A stretch of 64,000 bases of DNA from Zygnema cylindricum. Its lineage: Eukaryota > Streptophyta > Zygnematophyceae > Zygnematales > Zygnemataceae. Positions 45,127 through 57,363 of the stretch are shown piece by piece. The translations under genes and the position numbers were made by a program. Under the pieces are notes generated by a model. That model made no database searches. It saw only the letters and a list, made by a program, of their open reading frames with translations, and had not been told where the DNA came from. The stretch covers positions 124,001 through 188,000 of the forward strand of contig JBBHKE010000955.1 in assembly GCA_037447655.1 (NCBI GenBank). Reading direction: 5' to 3'. Positions within the stretch are counted from its first letter, which is position 1. Each line of letters begins with the position of its first letter.

Positions 45127-47205
45127 ACCAAGTTTTTCCATGGGTATCTTTAGATTTTACTGAAATTATTGGCTTCGACGTTTGAAGGATAGAAAATTGG
45201 AACTCCAACAAGGATGTCAATTTGTGATTCAGTGTTAGCAAGCTTCATATTGAGATTATTTTTATTGAATTACTTTCTCTAAATTACAGGCATACATTTT
45301 TTTTGAATTGAAATGAATTGGGTAGGAAACATGATACTTAATTAACGTTAGACATAAAGTAGTATGTATCTGAAATAAAAACGTATTGGAGATTTAAAAG
45401 TTTTAGTAGTCCTTCACGAAGGACAGCTGGACAAGCCTGATTCCAAAAGACGGCAAAGAAAAACTTATTAAATTGGTTTTCTTCAGATGAAACTGTGGAA
45501 TACATCCTACCTTCCACTATCATGTGTTGTAAGAATGTATGGAATCCATTTGGTTGAAGGATATTTCAACAGAAAATAAGATTATTTACGAACCAGGTTC
45601 GCCCACACTAGTAATGGTGCACATTTTTTTATCTCAATTCTTCATACAATTTAATCCCACAAAAGCTTATCATGTGTTGTAGGAATAAGACTGTGAATAG
45701 AGTTATGTTTGCACCAAGTTCCTTTAGACAAATACCGGTAGCCATGTTCTTATTACAACTCTTATGTAATTTGCATCCTTAAGCTCACTTCTTGAAGATA
45801 TGCTCATCCATAACTGCAAACACAAGTTATTTTTTAGTGTTTGAGGACGTCGTGATTCACTTTTAGTGTAATGAAATGTTTAACCTAGGGTTTGTTAAGT
45901 GCCATTGGTTCTAGTTTAGATACGAGCTGGCATGGACAATTTTTCAAACGCTTACTAAATTACCAAAAAGTAAATTATATTAGCGATACCAACACTGTTT
46001 TAAGTCTGGGAGCCAAAAAGAATCAGCACAGCTGTTGAGAAGTGAACATAAAATAATACGGAGAACAGGAACCGCAGCGCGAGAAAACATGTAGAACTTC
46101 AAGCTTTCATGTAAATTCTTTTTTTTATCATGGGAAAGGTACAAAAATGTCACCCGGTTACCTTTAAAATCACATTGCATAGCTTACAACCGTATACAGT
46201 GTAGACAATATGGTGTTTGTCAGATTTCAGGCAAGGATAATTGTTAAAAGTGGTAAAAATCATAGAGATGTAAAATGCTGAAAATAATATAGTCCATTAA
46301 ACTAGATGCAATTGCACTATATATTTCTTGTGTGGACTGCAGTTTCTGTCAATGCGCACTAGTTCTTTAAGGTTGTGTACCTCTTTTGCAGAGGTTGAAA
46401 TGACATTTTTGATGAATGCGAGGTTAAAAATATTGGAATTTTGTTTTTCTTTTAAATGGACAATCGTTTATTTTTTTAGAATGGTGCACAGTTAATCACT
46501 CTTCGTGTGATCAACAGTGCAGTGCTAATCCCTTTCAGTGTTTAAACAAGTTTCCGGCTGTCAAACAAGTCAAACTTGTTGATTGACAGTTCGATCATAT
46601 TTTTAAGCCAAACAGTCCAAGGTAATAGTCATACCTTCCGATCGCGATGCCACGAAACAGAAATTGTGGGATGACGGAAAAACACGACAAACAATGTCTA
46701 CCACTAAACGATGATGGTAGGGTAGCCATCAATTACAATTTACTTTGAAGCATTTTTCTGTTGAAACAACAAAATGTGGCATGTATTACCTTTCTCAAAG
46801 CATTCAAATTGAATCTAGCAACATATTATGTTAGAAAAAAGTTAAGCCTTTTATTCTTTGCTTAAATTGTTTTCGTTCCATAACCAAAGACGGTAGAAAA
46901 CAATAGAAAACTAGGTATACACAAATAAAAAGACAAAAAGAAAGAGGAAACAACATACCAGAACTTTGAAACAAGGAACCACAGAAAGAAGTTTAAAAAG
47001 TCAAAGAATCAAAACAATGTTCGTATGAAATAAAAATTGGCAGAGCAGAATTAAATACTTCCACACGATTTACATACTAAATCATATTTTTTTCCAATGT
47101 ACATTTGGTTGAGTCGAACAAAGAGAGCTGTGGTTAAGAACTTGTTTTTTTAATTACTTCTAAGTTAATTACACTAACTTTATGAGCCAACAGCTATCGA
47201 AATTT
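45127..47205 (+). repeat. Conserved tail of unit 1
   Basis: About 2.1 kb downstream of X1, colinear with 50538-52770 and largely with 57364-59040, with small indels. It lacks about 180 bp found in the unit 2 tail just after the second exon. Conservation ends near 47205 (after GAGCCAACAGCT). The minus strand carries the exon remnants of gene Y1. Confidence 0.75.
45338..46360 (-). pseudogene. Gene Y copy 1, exon remnants
   Basis: Two minus-strand segments match those of Y2 and Y3. Exon a ends at 46162 before a GTAACC donor and reads FSAFYISMIFTTFNNYPC, then KSDKHHIVYTVYGCKLCN. Exon b (about 45338-45560) reads MIVEGRMYSTVSSEENQFNK and FFFAVFWNQACPAVLREGLL. Stops upstream of exon a show decay. 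The first exon, seen only in Y3, lies beyond the end of the conserved tail and is absent. Exon limits other than the donor are uncertain. Confidence 0.4.
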
Positions 47206-49330
47206 TGATTTCCATTTTCAAAATTAAAATCTAGCCGCAATCCTTTCATACGAATCATTAACTACCTCCGCTGGTACAAAAGTTGCCGTTCAGATTTTCC
47301 GTTTGAAAAATATTTTTAGATTTTCAAAATGTGAACACTAACTACGTGGCACCAATCATATATTCGAACTGTTGTGCACTGGCCTGACACATTGGAGTCT
47401 TCTGCCAATAAACTCTGTCATTAGACGTTTCCGTACGTTTGGAGCTGACTGTAAACCAAGTCATTAGAAGTTTCCGTGCGTTTACTGGGACCGCCTAAGC
47501 GAATGGAGATCTTAGGGTACGACCCCATGTATGTGTAACATACCGATCTTACTTTGTATATTAGCGCGGATCTGGCGGACCCGGATTTGAGGTGTCTCTA
47601 TGTGTTTACTCGAAATTGTTATCTAAGTTTGTGACAATTGTATACGTCGACAATACCCGTGATGGTTGTCATCGTGTACAATTTTTCTTTGCCGCACTGT
47701 ATTTTTGTTAAACTTTTTGACGCGTCACAATTCACAAGACACATCGTAATTTTTGAAACGATTTCTAGATTTGGTATTTGTTCAATACAATTTAAGTTTT
47801 ATAATTCGTGAACTGCACTTTTCAAAAATAAAATTGTGCATACACTATTTTCAGTTTGGTAGTGTCGTTTCACGACCCCTTGTCTTGGTTCATGTAGCTT
47901 TATTGATTGTATACGGTACCTTTTTAATAGCCGAAAGCATTTTGTAATTATTGTAATCGTTTTGTCTCTTAGCTTAGTGGAAGGTTATTTCCGCTAATAA
48001 CGTTTGTCTCACTTTTTCACACGTACGTCCAAGTGTACCTTTACATTATTTATTGTAGATTTAGATTCTTTTCGTTCCAGATTCCTTGTACTAAATATTA
48101 TTTTTGTTGTTAACTTGGTCGTCCACCGACTTTGTCATTGGCCGTCACTAGTTACACCTTTTTGTCCTTTGCGGCTTCGATTCTTTTGTGGACGTCTTGT
48201 AACCAATCCACTCTAAATGTAGAATTAGACTTAGTACTTAATTTGTTCATTTTATACATAAATTAAAATCGAGTATAATGAGAAGAAATTCTCTCGCCCG
48301 TGCTTCTCTTTTTGTATTCTTTTTTTCATTTTTGTCTTCTATCTTTTGTTTTCAGATTCTTTTTGCCATGATTCTATTCTATTTCATCTTTGATGTCTTT
48401 CTCCAATTTTCTCTCTCTTTCGCCCACCACGACCTTACATTCTACAGTATGTAACATGTCAGTGCTTGACATCGTAGACGTACAACCTTGCACCCGTGGT
48501 TGTACAACATGCCTTTGCGTAAACCTCTCCTGTCCGGCCGCCATTACTTCGCACATTTTTCACCTTCGCAGATTTTTCAACTTGGTGTGAAATGCCACTG
48601 CAACATCGAGACTCTTGCAAAAGAAAAACCATACAACATGCAACCGGACAAAAACAAACAACCCTGTACTTTTTTTCGTTGTTAAAAACTTCTAAAAACC
48701 TTTCACGCTTGTGAATATGTTTTCCTATTTGTGTTTGCGGTTCTACTTTACTTGAAACGCATTGCCGATGTGGTTTACAATAAGTTTGAAGATGATGTGA
48801 CAGTGGGTCGAAAAAACACAAGACGACAAATTTTGGTACATCCTAAGTTCGCGGATGATGCAAATTGTACTTTACAAATTTGCTATTTCTTCGTACGGCT
48901 GCAGTAAGGCACTAAGTTACAAAGTAAAACGATAAAAGAAAAATAACCCGTGGTTAAACACATGGGGCCGTACCCTTAAAAGGCACTGCCAACCTTGGAG
49001 AGCCGTACAAGTTTGAATATGGCCAAAGACGGCAGCATTCACGTGTCAAAGGCAATAATCCATATTTCAAAAGTAGGCGTTTTATGGTAGGCGCCAAGTT
49101 TGATAAGTTGTGTTCTGGGCTTTTCATGTGATCTTCTTAGATCGCTACTTTGATCAGCGGCCGTCCGATCGTCTAAATCTGACGATTAAAAAAAAAATAC
49201 CTCAAAACTCAGAGAAAAAAATTTAACCCTATCGATGTGCAACTCAACCCTGTTACTTATTTTTTCATTTTGCGACCAATACAATATGGGTCTTAAGGTC
49301 ATATTGTATGTTTTACATACAAAAGACATA
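47206..49330. other. Spacer between units 1 and 2
   Basis: No gene recognised. Short frames at 47753-48821 have no domain. At 48965-49075 a diverged copy of the X leader occurs (GTACAAGTTTGAATATGGCC, with an ATG frame MAKDGSIHV), suggesting a leader duplication or lost copy. Confidence 0.4.
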
Positions 49331-49334
49331 TTGT

Positions 49335-49784
49335 ATGGGCCTACTTTCACCTACTTTTGAATTATGCATTTATCGTAAAGATAAATCGTACAGTTTTAGT
49401 GCAAATCGCACGTAACATATCCGTACAGATGTACGAAATGTGCTATTATTTACCCTCAAAAAGATTGCAAAACTTCGATAGAGTAATCGATTACTACAGG
49501 AATTACTGTACAAGTCAAAATAACTCGCTCAAACCGCGTCCGTACACTGAGGAATTTCAATGTACCAATTGGCTGACATATATGGAGTTTCGAAGAGGAC
49601 AAAGGCTCTTAGAAGTCACTGTACGGTACAGTACTTTACCGCCAATCCTGTCCAAGTTTGAAAATGGCCGAAGTCGGCAGCATTCACGCCACAAAGTTGG
49701 CATAATTCTTTGTCGTTTCCAAACTTATCAAAATTATAGTTTTATTCACTCGGCTCAAAAGTACCAAAATTTCAAACCCTAAAA
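49335..49784 (+). promoter_or_regulatory. Conserved upstream module of gene X2
   Basis: Matches, in inverted orientation, the module beside X4 (61799-62110, and again at 62190-62440). It holds GTAC-rich palindromes (GTACGGTACAGTAC, 49621), then ACCGCCAATCCTGTCCAAG and a short upstream ORF. It is probably promoter plus 5' leader. Confidence 0.5.
49664..49705 (+). CDS. Upstream ORF of gene X2, 13 residues
   Basis: ATG to TAA reads MAEVGSIHATKLA and ends 79 nt before the X2 start. X4's leader has the same-length frame (MAEDGSIHAIKLA). It would be translated before the main ORF and could reduce or regulate X translation. Nothing shows translation, and conservation may simply reflect recent duplication. 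Confidence 0.35.
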   Translation: MAEVGSIHATKLA

Positions 49785-50381
49785 ATGGCGGATCCATTTA
49801 CAGCTGCTGGTAATGCTATCGCAGCAGCTATACCGGGTTTTCAGCAAATCGCGACTTTTTGTGCTGATACAATATCCAGACATCTATCAGGTTATATTTT
49901 GGTTTGTTTCCAAAACGAACATTTGAGCAAATCGCACGAAGTCGTTTTCCAGCTTGTAAACGAAGGAGATTCGCTCTGTATTTACAAAAAGACTAGTCCG
50001 GTTTCGAAAAGCTTACGTCATAGCACATTGTCTCAAGTGACTGCTGACGTCCGTTCCCCATTGATGAATATAATACGACATCACATAGCTGACAACCACT
50101 ATCCGCATCATGGAGATAATTCTGTGGAGATGACCATAGCGGACCTCCTTCACATCATAGCTAGGTCTCTCGTGGACTATAATTGGAGTGGATTGGTGGC
50201 ATCACGAAGAGGCGACGGACCAATGGAGTTACGATGTCGCCCTTTTAGGCAACATTTCAACCTGGAACTTTTTAGGAGGGAATTGATACATTGCGTGAGT
50301 ATCAGGCCAAATCTGACGGCGGAGATCTGGAATAAGAGGAAACTTGATGAAGTGATGTCAAGAAGGGTTCTGGTTGTGTGA
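49785..50381 (+). CDS. Gene X copy 2, open 198-residue frame
   Basis: The only uninterrupted member of the unrecognised X family. It starts MADPFTAAGNAIAAAIPGFQ. A conserved segment LSGYILVCFQNEHLSKSHEV runs into VFQLVNEGDSLCIYKKTS. The strongest motif is at about 121-148 (LLHIIARSLVDYNWSGLVAS, RRGDGPMELRCRPF). The C-terminus has NLTAEIWNKRKLDEVMSRRV. It looks soluble: no signal peptide, membrane span or zinc motif. A two-base insertion relative to X4 makes the frame stop at VLVV, before the conserved donor at 50411. A second-exon remnant lies at 50511-50537. It may therefore be C-terminally truncated. Function unknown. Confidence 0.6.
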   Translation: MADPFTAAGNAIAAAIPGFQQIATFCADTISRHLSGYILVCFQNEHLSKSHEVVFQLVNEGDSLCIYKKTSPVSKSLRHSTLSQVTADVRSPLMNIIRHHIADNHYPHHGDNSVEMTIADLLHIIARSLVDYNWSGLVASRRGDGPMELRCRPFRQHFNLELFRRELIHCVSIRPNLTAEIWNKRKLDEVMSRRVLVV

Positions 50382-50410
50382 ATGACTCCGTGGAAATGAA
50401 ATTAGTAGAA

Positions 50411-50537
50411 GTAAGTATATGAAGTTAATCGCTAGGCGTAGATCTTTCATTTTTTTATGGAAGTTATTGAGCTCATTATGTAATGGCGTATTCATTTTGT
50501 GGTTTTTTAGGTCATTGCTTCTTCGGTACCATGTTAA
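50411..50537 (+). other. Intron and second-exon remnant of gene X2
   Basis: GAA|GTAAGTATATG (50411) to GGTTTTTTAG|GTC (50510) bounds a 100-nt candidate intron. The following VIASSVPC-stop matches X1 and X4. A different frame from 50512 reads HCFFGTMLNKAFP then a stop, while X4 stays open there. Confidence 0.4.
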
Positions 50538-53092
50538 ACAAAGCTTTTCCATGAGAATTTTTAGAGTTTACTGAAATGGATTTATTAAAGCTGTTTCAAA
50601 GGAATAAATGGGAGATAGTGTCTATCCCACTACTTTATGTAAATAGTGCATTCTTAAAAATAGGTTTTGAAATAGTCTGCAGGCAGATATTATTGGCTTC
50701 GACTTTTGAAGGATAGAAATTAAAAATCCTGCAAGGATGTCAGTTTGTGTTTCAGAATTAACAAGTTTCATATTGAGGTTATTCTTATTGAATTACTTTC
50801 CCTAATTTATGGGCATGCATTTTTGGTTTTGGTTTTATTTGTGAATCTTTTTGTCTCTGCGCTTTTCCTATTTCTCTGGATATGAATTGAAATGAATTGT
50901 GTAGGAAACGGGATACTTAACTACCGTCAAACATAAGTAGTTTTTAACTGAAATAAAAGCGTGTTGCAGACGTAGAAGTTTTAGTAGTCCTTAACGAAGG
51001 ACAGCTGAACAAACCTGATTCCAAAAGAAGGCAAAAAAACACTTATTAAATTGATTTTCTTCAGATGAAACTGTGGAATACATCCTACCTTCCACTATCA
51101 TGTGTTGTAAAACTGTATGAAATCCATTTGGTTTAAGGACATTTCGACATAAAATAAGATTATTTACCAACTAGGTTCGCCCACACTAATAACAGTGCAC
51201 ATTTTCTTATCACAATTCCTCATACAGTTTAACTCTACAACAGCTTATCATGTGTTGTAGGAATAAGACTTTGTTTATGGTTATATTTTCAACAGGTTCC
51301 TTCACACTAATACCGTTCCACATGTTCTTATTGCAACTCTAATGTAATTTACATCCTAGCTCACTTCTTAAGCTATCCTCATCCACAATTGTAAATACAA
51401 GTTATTCTTTAGTCGTTGAGCACGCCATGATTCACTTTTAGCGTTATTAAATGTTTAACCCGGGGTTTGTTTAATGTCCTTGGTTCTATTTTAGATATGA
51501 GCTCATAGACAATTTTTCAACCGCTTACCAAATTAGCAAAATGCAAATTATAATTGGTAGTACCAACACTGTTTTAAGTCTAGGGGCATCGACATAGCTG
51601 TTGAAACGTGCACATAAATGTAAGTGGAGAACCGGAACTGCAAGAGAGAAAACATGTAGAAGCTCAAGCGTCCACGTAAACTCTTGTTTTCTTATCATTT
51701 TGACATGGGTAAACGTACACAAATGTCACTCAGTTACCTTCAAAATCCCATTGCACAGTTGAGAACCGTAAATAGTGTGGACAATGTGGTGAACGCCAGA
51801 TTTCAAAGAGGGATAACCATTAGAAGTGCTAAAAATCACAGAGCTGTAAAATGGTGAAAAAATGTCGTGCATTAAACCAGACCCAATTGTACTATTCATT
51901 TCGAGTGTGAAATGCAATTTCTGTAAATCCATACTAGCTCTTGAAGGCCGTGCTGAAGGCTGTGTACCTAATTTGCAGAGGTTGAGTTGACATTTTCGAT
52001 GGCTGTGAGATTAAAAATGTAACAATTTTGTAGTTTTTTAAATGAACAATGGTCACAAATTTTAAGATGGTGCACAGTAAACCACTCTTCGTGTGATCAA
52101 CACCACACTGCTAATCCCTTTTAGTGTTTAATCAATTTTTGGGTAGTCAAACAAGTCAAACTTGGTGATCGTTCATTGGCTTATTTTTAAGCCAAACAGT
52201 CCAAGGTAACAGTCTTACCTACAATTCACGATGCCACGAAACGTAAACTTGTGTCATGATGAAAAAGTACGACAGGCTATGTTTACCACTAAATAGTGAT
52301 GGTAGGGAAGCTATCGAAGCTTTTTGCTGATGAAACAACGAAATGTGGAATGTATTATCTTTTGTCAAAAGCATTGAATATTCAATTTAGCAGCATGTTA
52401 TGTTAGGAAAAAGTTAAGCCTTTTGTTCTCTGCTTAAATTATTTTCGTTCCATAACCAGAGACAGTAGGAAACAACGGAAAACTAGATAAACACAAATAA
52501 AAAGACAGAAGAAAGAGGAAACGACATACCAGAAATTTGAAACAAGGAACCACAGAAATAAGTTGTAAAAGACAAAAAGTCAAAACATTGTTCGTATGAA
52601 ATAAAGAACGGTAGAGCAGAATTAAATACTTCCATAGGATTTACATACTAAACCGGATATTTTTCCAATAAACACCTGGTTGAGTCGAACAAAGTGAGCT
52701 GTGGTTACGCACTTTTTATTTCTGACCACATCTAAGTTAATTACGCTAACTTTATGAGCCAACAGCTGTCCTGTATTCTTCTAAAGGTTCTTTAAACCTA
52801 TTTCTAATAAAATCTGACATCCAAACCAATTGATGACTGTATCTTAACATGAAAGGGAAACGAGCCAATAAACCTAAAGATAAATAAGCAACAAAACAGT
52901 ACCAGAAATAATGTACGAAATAGAACAAGGTAGAGCTGTTTATACACTTTCCTGGCCGCTTCAGCCATAAAGTACGATCACATTATTAAGGGTTTTTGTC
53001 TATTTGAGCAGGAATACTGGAAATAGTGCGCACTAAATGGTAATTGGCAAAACCTTAATAGACAGGAAAGTTCCAAAAGAACCAAAAGCACG
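50538..53092 (+). repeat. Conserved tail of unit 2
   Basis: Colinear with the unit 1 tail to about 52770 and with the unit 3 tail (57364-59385) from about 50927 to its end. It is cut at about 53092 by the truncated edge of copia element I. It carries Y2 exons on the minus strand. Confidence 0.75.
50940..51932 (-). pseudogene. Gene Y copy 2, exon remnants
   Basis: Exon a (51932-51738) is open and reads LEMNSTIGSGLMHDIFSPFY, SSVIFSTSNGYPSLKSG, then VHHIVHTIYGSQLCNGILK, with a GTAACTGAG donor after 51738. Exon b (about 51110-50940) reads MIVEGRMYSTVSSEENQFNK, then has a stop where Y1 and Y3 read on. Changes among the three copies mostly keep the exon a frame. The first exon has been lost at the element I boundary. 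Family unrecognised beyond its relation to X. Confidence 0.42.
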
Positions 53093-56000
53093 AATTTCCT
53101 TCCTTCAAAGGAGAGACACCTTCCGGTACTTTCATATATACCTCTTCCTCCAACTCACCATTTAAAAACGCGGTCTCAACGTCCATTTGATGGACGTGCT
53201 TCTTCCCCATCGCTGCAATTGCAATAATAATCCGTAGTGAGTCGAACTTCACCACGGGAGCATAAGTCTCCTTAAAATCGATTCCCTCACGTTGTTGGAA
53301 CCCCTTACACACAAGCCTCGCCTTGTACTTAATTATTTCACCCGACGCTCCAGTTTTGGTTTTAAAGACCCACTTTGCATCAATCGCCTTTTTCCCCTCC
53401 GGTAATTTCACTTCCTCAAAAGTTCGATTATCAACCACCGACTTAAATTCTTTCTCCCACGCCGGTTTCCACTTACTCTCCCAATCGGTCGACCTCCTCG
53501 CCTCGACATAAGATTGAGGGTCGCCGGTCATATTTTCCGTAAGTGATTGCTACAAAAGGAACTCCGTCTCCTTAGCATCGGAAAGAAAATAATGCGAATT
53601 TGATGTATTTTCCCCTTTTCGATCGTAAGTGAGTTTCTCCGGTTTCTTCCCCTTTGTAATCCGAGAGCTCCTCCTAATAACTTGCTCCTCCTCTTTTTCC
53701 TCTTTGTCTCCCTCGGATTCAATTTCAATTTCCTTCTCACTCGATTTAGAACTCAATTTAGAACTTTGGGATTTCCGAATGTTCGAAGGCACTCGGGAAT
53801 CCAAAGATCCATTACTCTTTCTTTCAAATTCAATTTCAACCGATTTCTTCAAGTTCTTTTTCTTAGTGTTCTCATTCGGTTCCACATCGGATTCCGAATC
53901 CCCAATGAACGGAAAGTTCTCAATTTCACTCTCCTCATAGAAATCCAAATTTTCTTTAAATTTCCCAACGGAATTCATGGCGGATTTGAGATCCTCATGA
54001 AAATCCACATTCCGAGATTCCTCCACGGTGTGACGAGCCGGATCATACACTCGGTACAAATTCCCCTTCGCACTATAACCAACAAAAATTCCCGGCCAAC
54101 ACCTTGGTGCAAATTTCCCCTTCCTCTTAATTGATTCTACATAAACCGTAGCATGACATCCCCAAATTCTCAAATGATGAACCGTGGGCTTTCTACCACT
54201 CCATAACTCCTCCGGTGTTTTACTTCCGGAAACCGAAGTGAGTCTTCGGTTACAAATGTAATTCGCCGTAAGAATCGCATCTCCCCACAAAAACATCTCT
54301 CGTCCGGAGCTATGAACCATCGCACGGACCATTTCCTGTAAGGTAGGATTCTTTCTCTCGGCCACTCCATTTGATTCCGGAGAATAAGGCGCCGTGAATT
54401 GATGCCTTATCCCCCACTCCTTACAATACCCCTCAAAAACAACAAACTCCCCTCCATTATCCGATCGAATAGACTTAAGCTTCTTATCAATTTGCCTTTC
54501 GGCCATTACATGCCATTCTTTAAATTTTTCAAATGCATCCGATTTCTTTTTCAATAAGTACACCCATGACTTCCGAGAGAAGTCATCAACAATCACCAAA
54601 GTATACTTATTACCTCCAATTGTCTCGGGTTTAATATGTCCACAAAGATCGATGTGAACAACCTCCAAAGGACTTTGAGCTCGATGCTTGATGTCTTTAT
54701 TCGGATGGGATTTCCGAATTTGACGTCCTTTGCTACATCCTCCGCATCCGTTCACCTTCTCACCGGATGCAAGGTCCAAACCCCTCACCGAAGAATGACG
54801 AATCATCTTCTTCAAACTTACCTCGGATGTATGACACATTCGATGATGCCATAAGGTAAGATCACCTTTCAATTCCGAAATTTGATGTGAAATTCCCTCG
54901 GTGGGAACTTTAGATTTCGGCCTCCTCCATAAGAGCCGACTATGATTCGCATCCGTTACAACTCCTTCTCCAATTACATTCCCCTTCTCATTCCAAATCT
55001 CGATAGATTGATCACCTCTCGCAAGTAAACTTCCACCACTCTTTTGGATTTGTGGAACGATTAACAAATTGACCGAACCGTCCGGAATGTAAAGAGTATT
55101 TTGAAGACGATACTCCGTCGATCTCTCCTTCCCATCATTATCCCATGAAAGAAGATCAAGCCGAACCGTGCCAACCGTACCAACCGAAATGACATGGCCG
55201 CTTGCTACCGTAATAAACTTTGGAACCGTAAGTTCCCTCATGTCATCAAACAAGGTAGCATCCGTGCAAACATGGTGAGATGCCCCCGTATCAATGATCC
55301 ACTCTTTTTCCAAATTTCCTCCACTACTTACCGAATCAAGGGTAAGGTTAAGAACCGGAAAAACATCACCGGTTTCATTACCATAGTCAAAGTAATTTGC
55401 ATTACCATAACCACTACCACCACCGCGGCGTCCTCCTCGGCCGCCACCTCGGGCGCCTCTATCACCTCCTCTAGCTCCTCTTCCACCTCCGGAATCTCCA
55501 CTCTTTGCATAACATTGAGGGATCGTATGCCCCCACTTACCGCAAAAATGACATTGCTTATCCTTATCCGGACAAGATGAAGACAAATGTCCAAGCCGGT
55601 TACACCGGTAGCATGTCACATTGGAAAGATCCGAAGGGACTTTCGGTGGACGACCTTGCTCCCTCTTGTTGCCTCGGCCGCCACCACCACCTCTCGGGCC
55701 ACCTCCTCTACCACCTCCTCTACCACCGGCATAGTTAAGATCCGGGGTTTCGGGAGTAGTAGAGTTGAGAACTCCTCCTCCTCCACTTGAAGAAGCCGAT
55801 GGAGTTCCCTCCGACATTTTGATAAAATTGACGGTGAATCCGAAAGTGTTATCCGCCTTCGCTCGTAAAATAGCTTTAAGATGCGAAAGCTTCTCCGGCA
55901 AAGCGTTAAGAAACACGCTTAATTTATCCGCATCCAAAATAACTCGACCATTGTTGAGTAATTGCTCGAGTATGATATTGAAGCGCTTCACGGCATCATC

Positions 56001-56675
56001 CATCAATTCATTTGACTTGATTTTAAAATTCATAAAATCCATATAAACATATTGACCTTTGTTCTCAACACCTTTCTCATATTGTTCTTCAAGTGCTTGC
56101 CAACACTCATGGGCCGTTCCGTGAGCGAGGAAATGATCAAGCACGGAAGAAGTGCAATTCTTCATCAAACCGGTCGTTGCCGCAATATCTTTCAACCTCC
56201 ATTGAGCACGTGCCTTACTCTCCGTTGGCATCTTCTCTTCTCCATTGACAATCCTCCAAAGCCTCTTGAGAATAAGTTGATTTGAAATAAATTTCTTCCA
56301 AACCGCATAATTGGTGCCATTAAAGGCCACGGATTTCCCCGACATATTATAATCATCTTCATTATCCAACGCTTCTTCAAAATCTGAATCTTCCTCTATC
56401 TTTGCTTTACCTTTCCTAATTCTCTCTTTTATCTCACTCTCATTAGCTCCTCCACTGAATGGATCGGCAGCCTGAAATGAAGCAAATTCTCTTTTCTCAC
56501 TAGATTGAGTTTGAAATCGTGAATCTACATATCTCATTAATGTATCAAACATCTCCTCAAATTTTCTCTCCGTATTCCGAGTCTCCTCAAATTGAGAACC
56601 CGAAAAACTGAACTCTCTTGCTCTCTCCGAAGTCGACATGGGGGAAGGAGTATTTCTATTCTTCTTCCTCCCCAT
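53093..56675 (-). pseudogene. Element I gag-pol, 1041 codons, amber codon, then RT
   Basis: ATG 56675 opens 1041 codons. Gag is at about 1-450, with two zinc knuckles (CYRCNRLGHLSSSC and CHFCGKWGHTIPQC, about 355-388) flanked by RGG-rich stretches (about 316-342 and 396-424). Protease has IDTGASHHVC at about 461-470. The integrase zinc finger is at about 610-647, and the core has VHIDLCGH (about 673), RSDNGGEF (about 737) and NGVAERKN (about 769). A TAG at 53550-53552 follows EFLL. The same frame then continues 165 codons, of which all but the last few are RT (WVFKTKTGASGEIIKYKARL, HQMDVETAFLNGELEEEVYM). The RT is cut after PEGVSPLKEG by the deletion. No other lesion is visible, so decay is recent. 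Confidence 0.9.
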
Positions 56676-56700
56676 GCGCTCTCTCTCTATCTCCGAAGCA

Positions 56701-56715
56701 CTAGCTCCGATACCA
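56701..56715 (-). other. Primer-binding site of I, tRNA 3'-end type
   Basis: TGGTATCGGAGCTAG lies two bases inside the LTR end. It resembles the usual plant copia site TGGTATCAGAGC, complementary to the 3' end of initiator tRNA-Met. The other elements here use the anticodon arm instead. Confidence 0.8.
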
Positions 56716-56717
56716 AT

Positions 56718-57363
56718 TGAAGGACCTTAAGCAAAAGAGTTTTACAATAAATAATTCATAAAACATAAATCATTACACAGCGGAAGCTCATAAAAGACAA
56801 GAGGAATATTCAGCCAAAAAGATTTATAAGTGTTTTTGGCCGAAGCCTCTTTACATCATCTCTCTTCTCTCTTCTCTCTCTTCTCTAAATAATCTCTTCT
56901 CCAAGATTAATCATCTAAGATAGATTGATTAATTAATTCAATCGATACTCTGCACATGTACACTGTTGTCTATATATACTCGTTACTCTACACTAAGAGA
57001 CAACAAGATAAGACAAGCAGAACTTAGCGTAGCGACGAAGTCTGTCCCTAGCTGACTGTGCACTCTTCAATGAAAATTCCACGAAGGAAGGCGCACGCGC
57101 TTTCTTCCTTCGAAACAACAAACTCCAAACGTTGACTTAACACGTGTCGCTTCACAAGTACACCTGCACGCAAAATCAAACATCTGTACATGAAGACAAA
57201 AGTCACGCGAAACGAAATAGTATGTTTCGTTCGCGGACGCTTCAAAATAAGTACCACGAAACTTACATCGTACGTTTCGTATGATGACGTGGTACTTCAT
57301 GTCAACAATTAAATGTTGGTATGACGCTTCGCGGAAATACCGCGTAACGATAATAATCCAACA
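56718..57363 (-). repeat. 5' LTR of element I
   Basis: 646 bp, from TGTTGGATTATT (57363) to GGTCCTTCA (56718) on the minus strand. It contains a TCTCTTCTC-rich stretch (56860-56900). No second LTR is present in the window. Confidence 0.85.

Larger units (their letters stand above)
53093..57363 (-). mobile_element. Copia element I (minus), 3' half deleted
   Basis: The 5' LTR (56718-57363), primer site, gag, protease, integrase and the start of RT are present. The frame leaves copia sequence at about 53093, so most of RT, RNase H and the 3' LTR are gone. The right edge is a clean LTR terminus (TGTTGGATTATT on minus) next to ACTAC in the unit 3 tail. The left edge joins the end of the unit 2 tail, so a deletion removed the rest. 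Confidence 0.85.

Noticed and set aside
49357-49782. 141-codon ORF just upstream of X2
   Set aside because: The matching leader of X4 does not keep this frame open, and the region is better explained as promoter and leader.
50511-50760. BTB/BACK-type domain in the unit tail
   Set aside because: The frame FFGTMLNKVFPWVFLEF faintly recalls BTB-like proteins, but the match is too short and no surrounding domain supports it.
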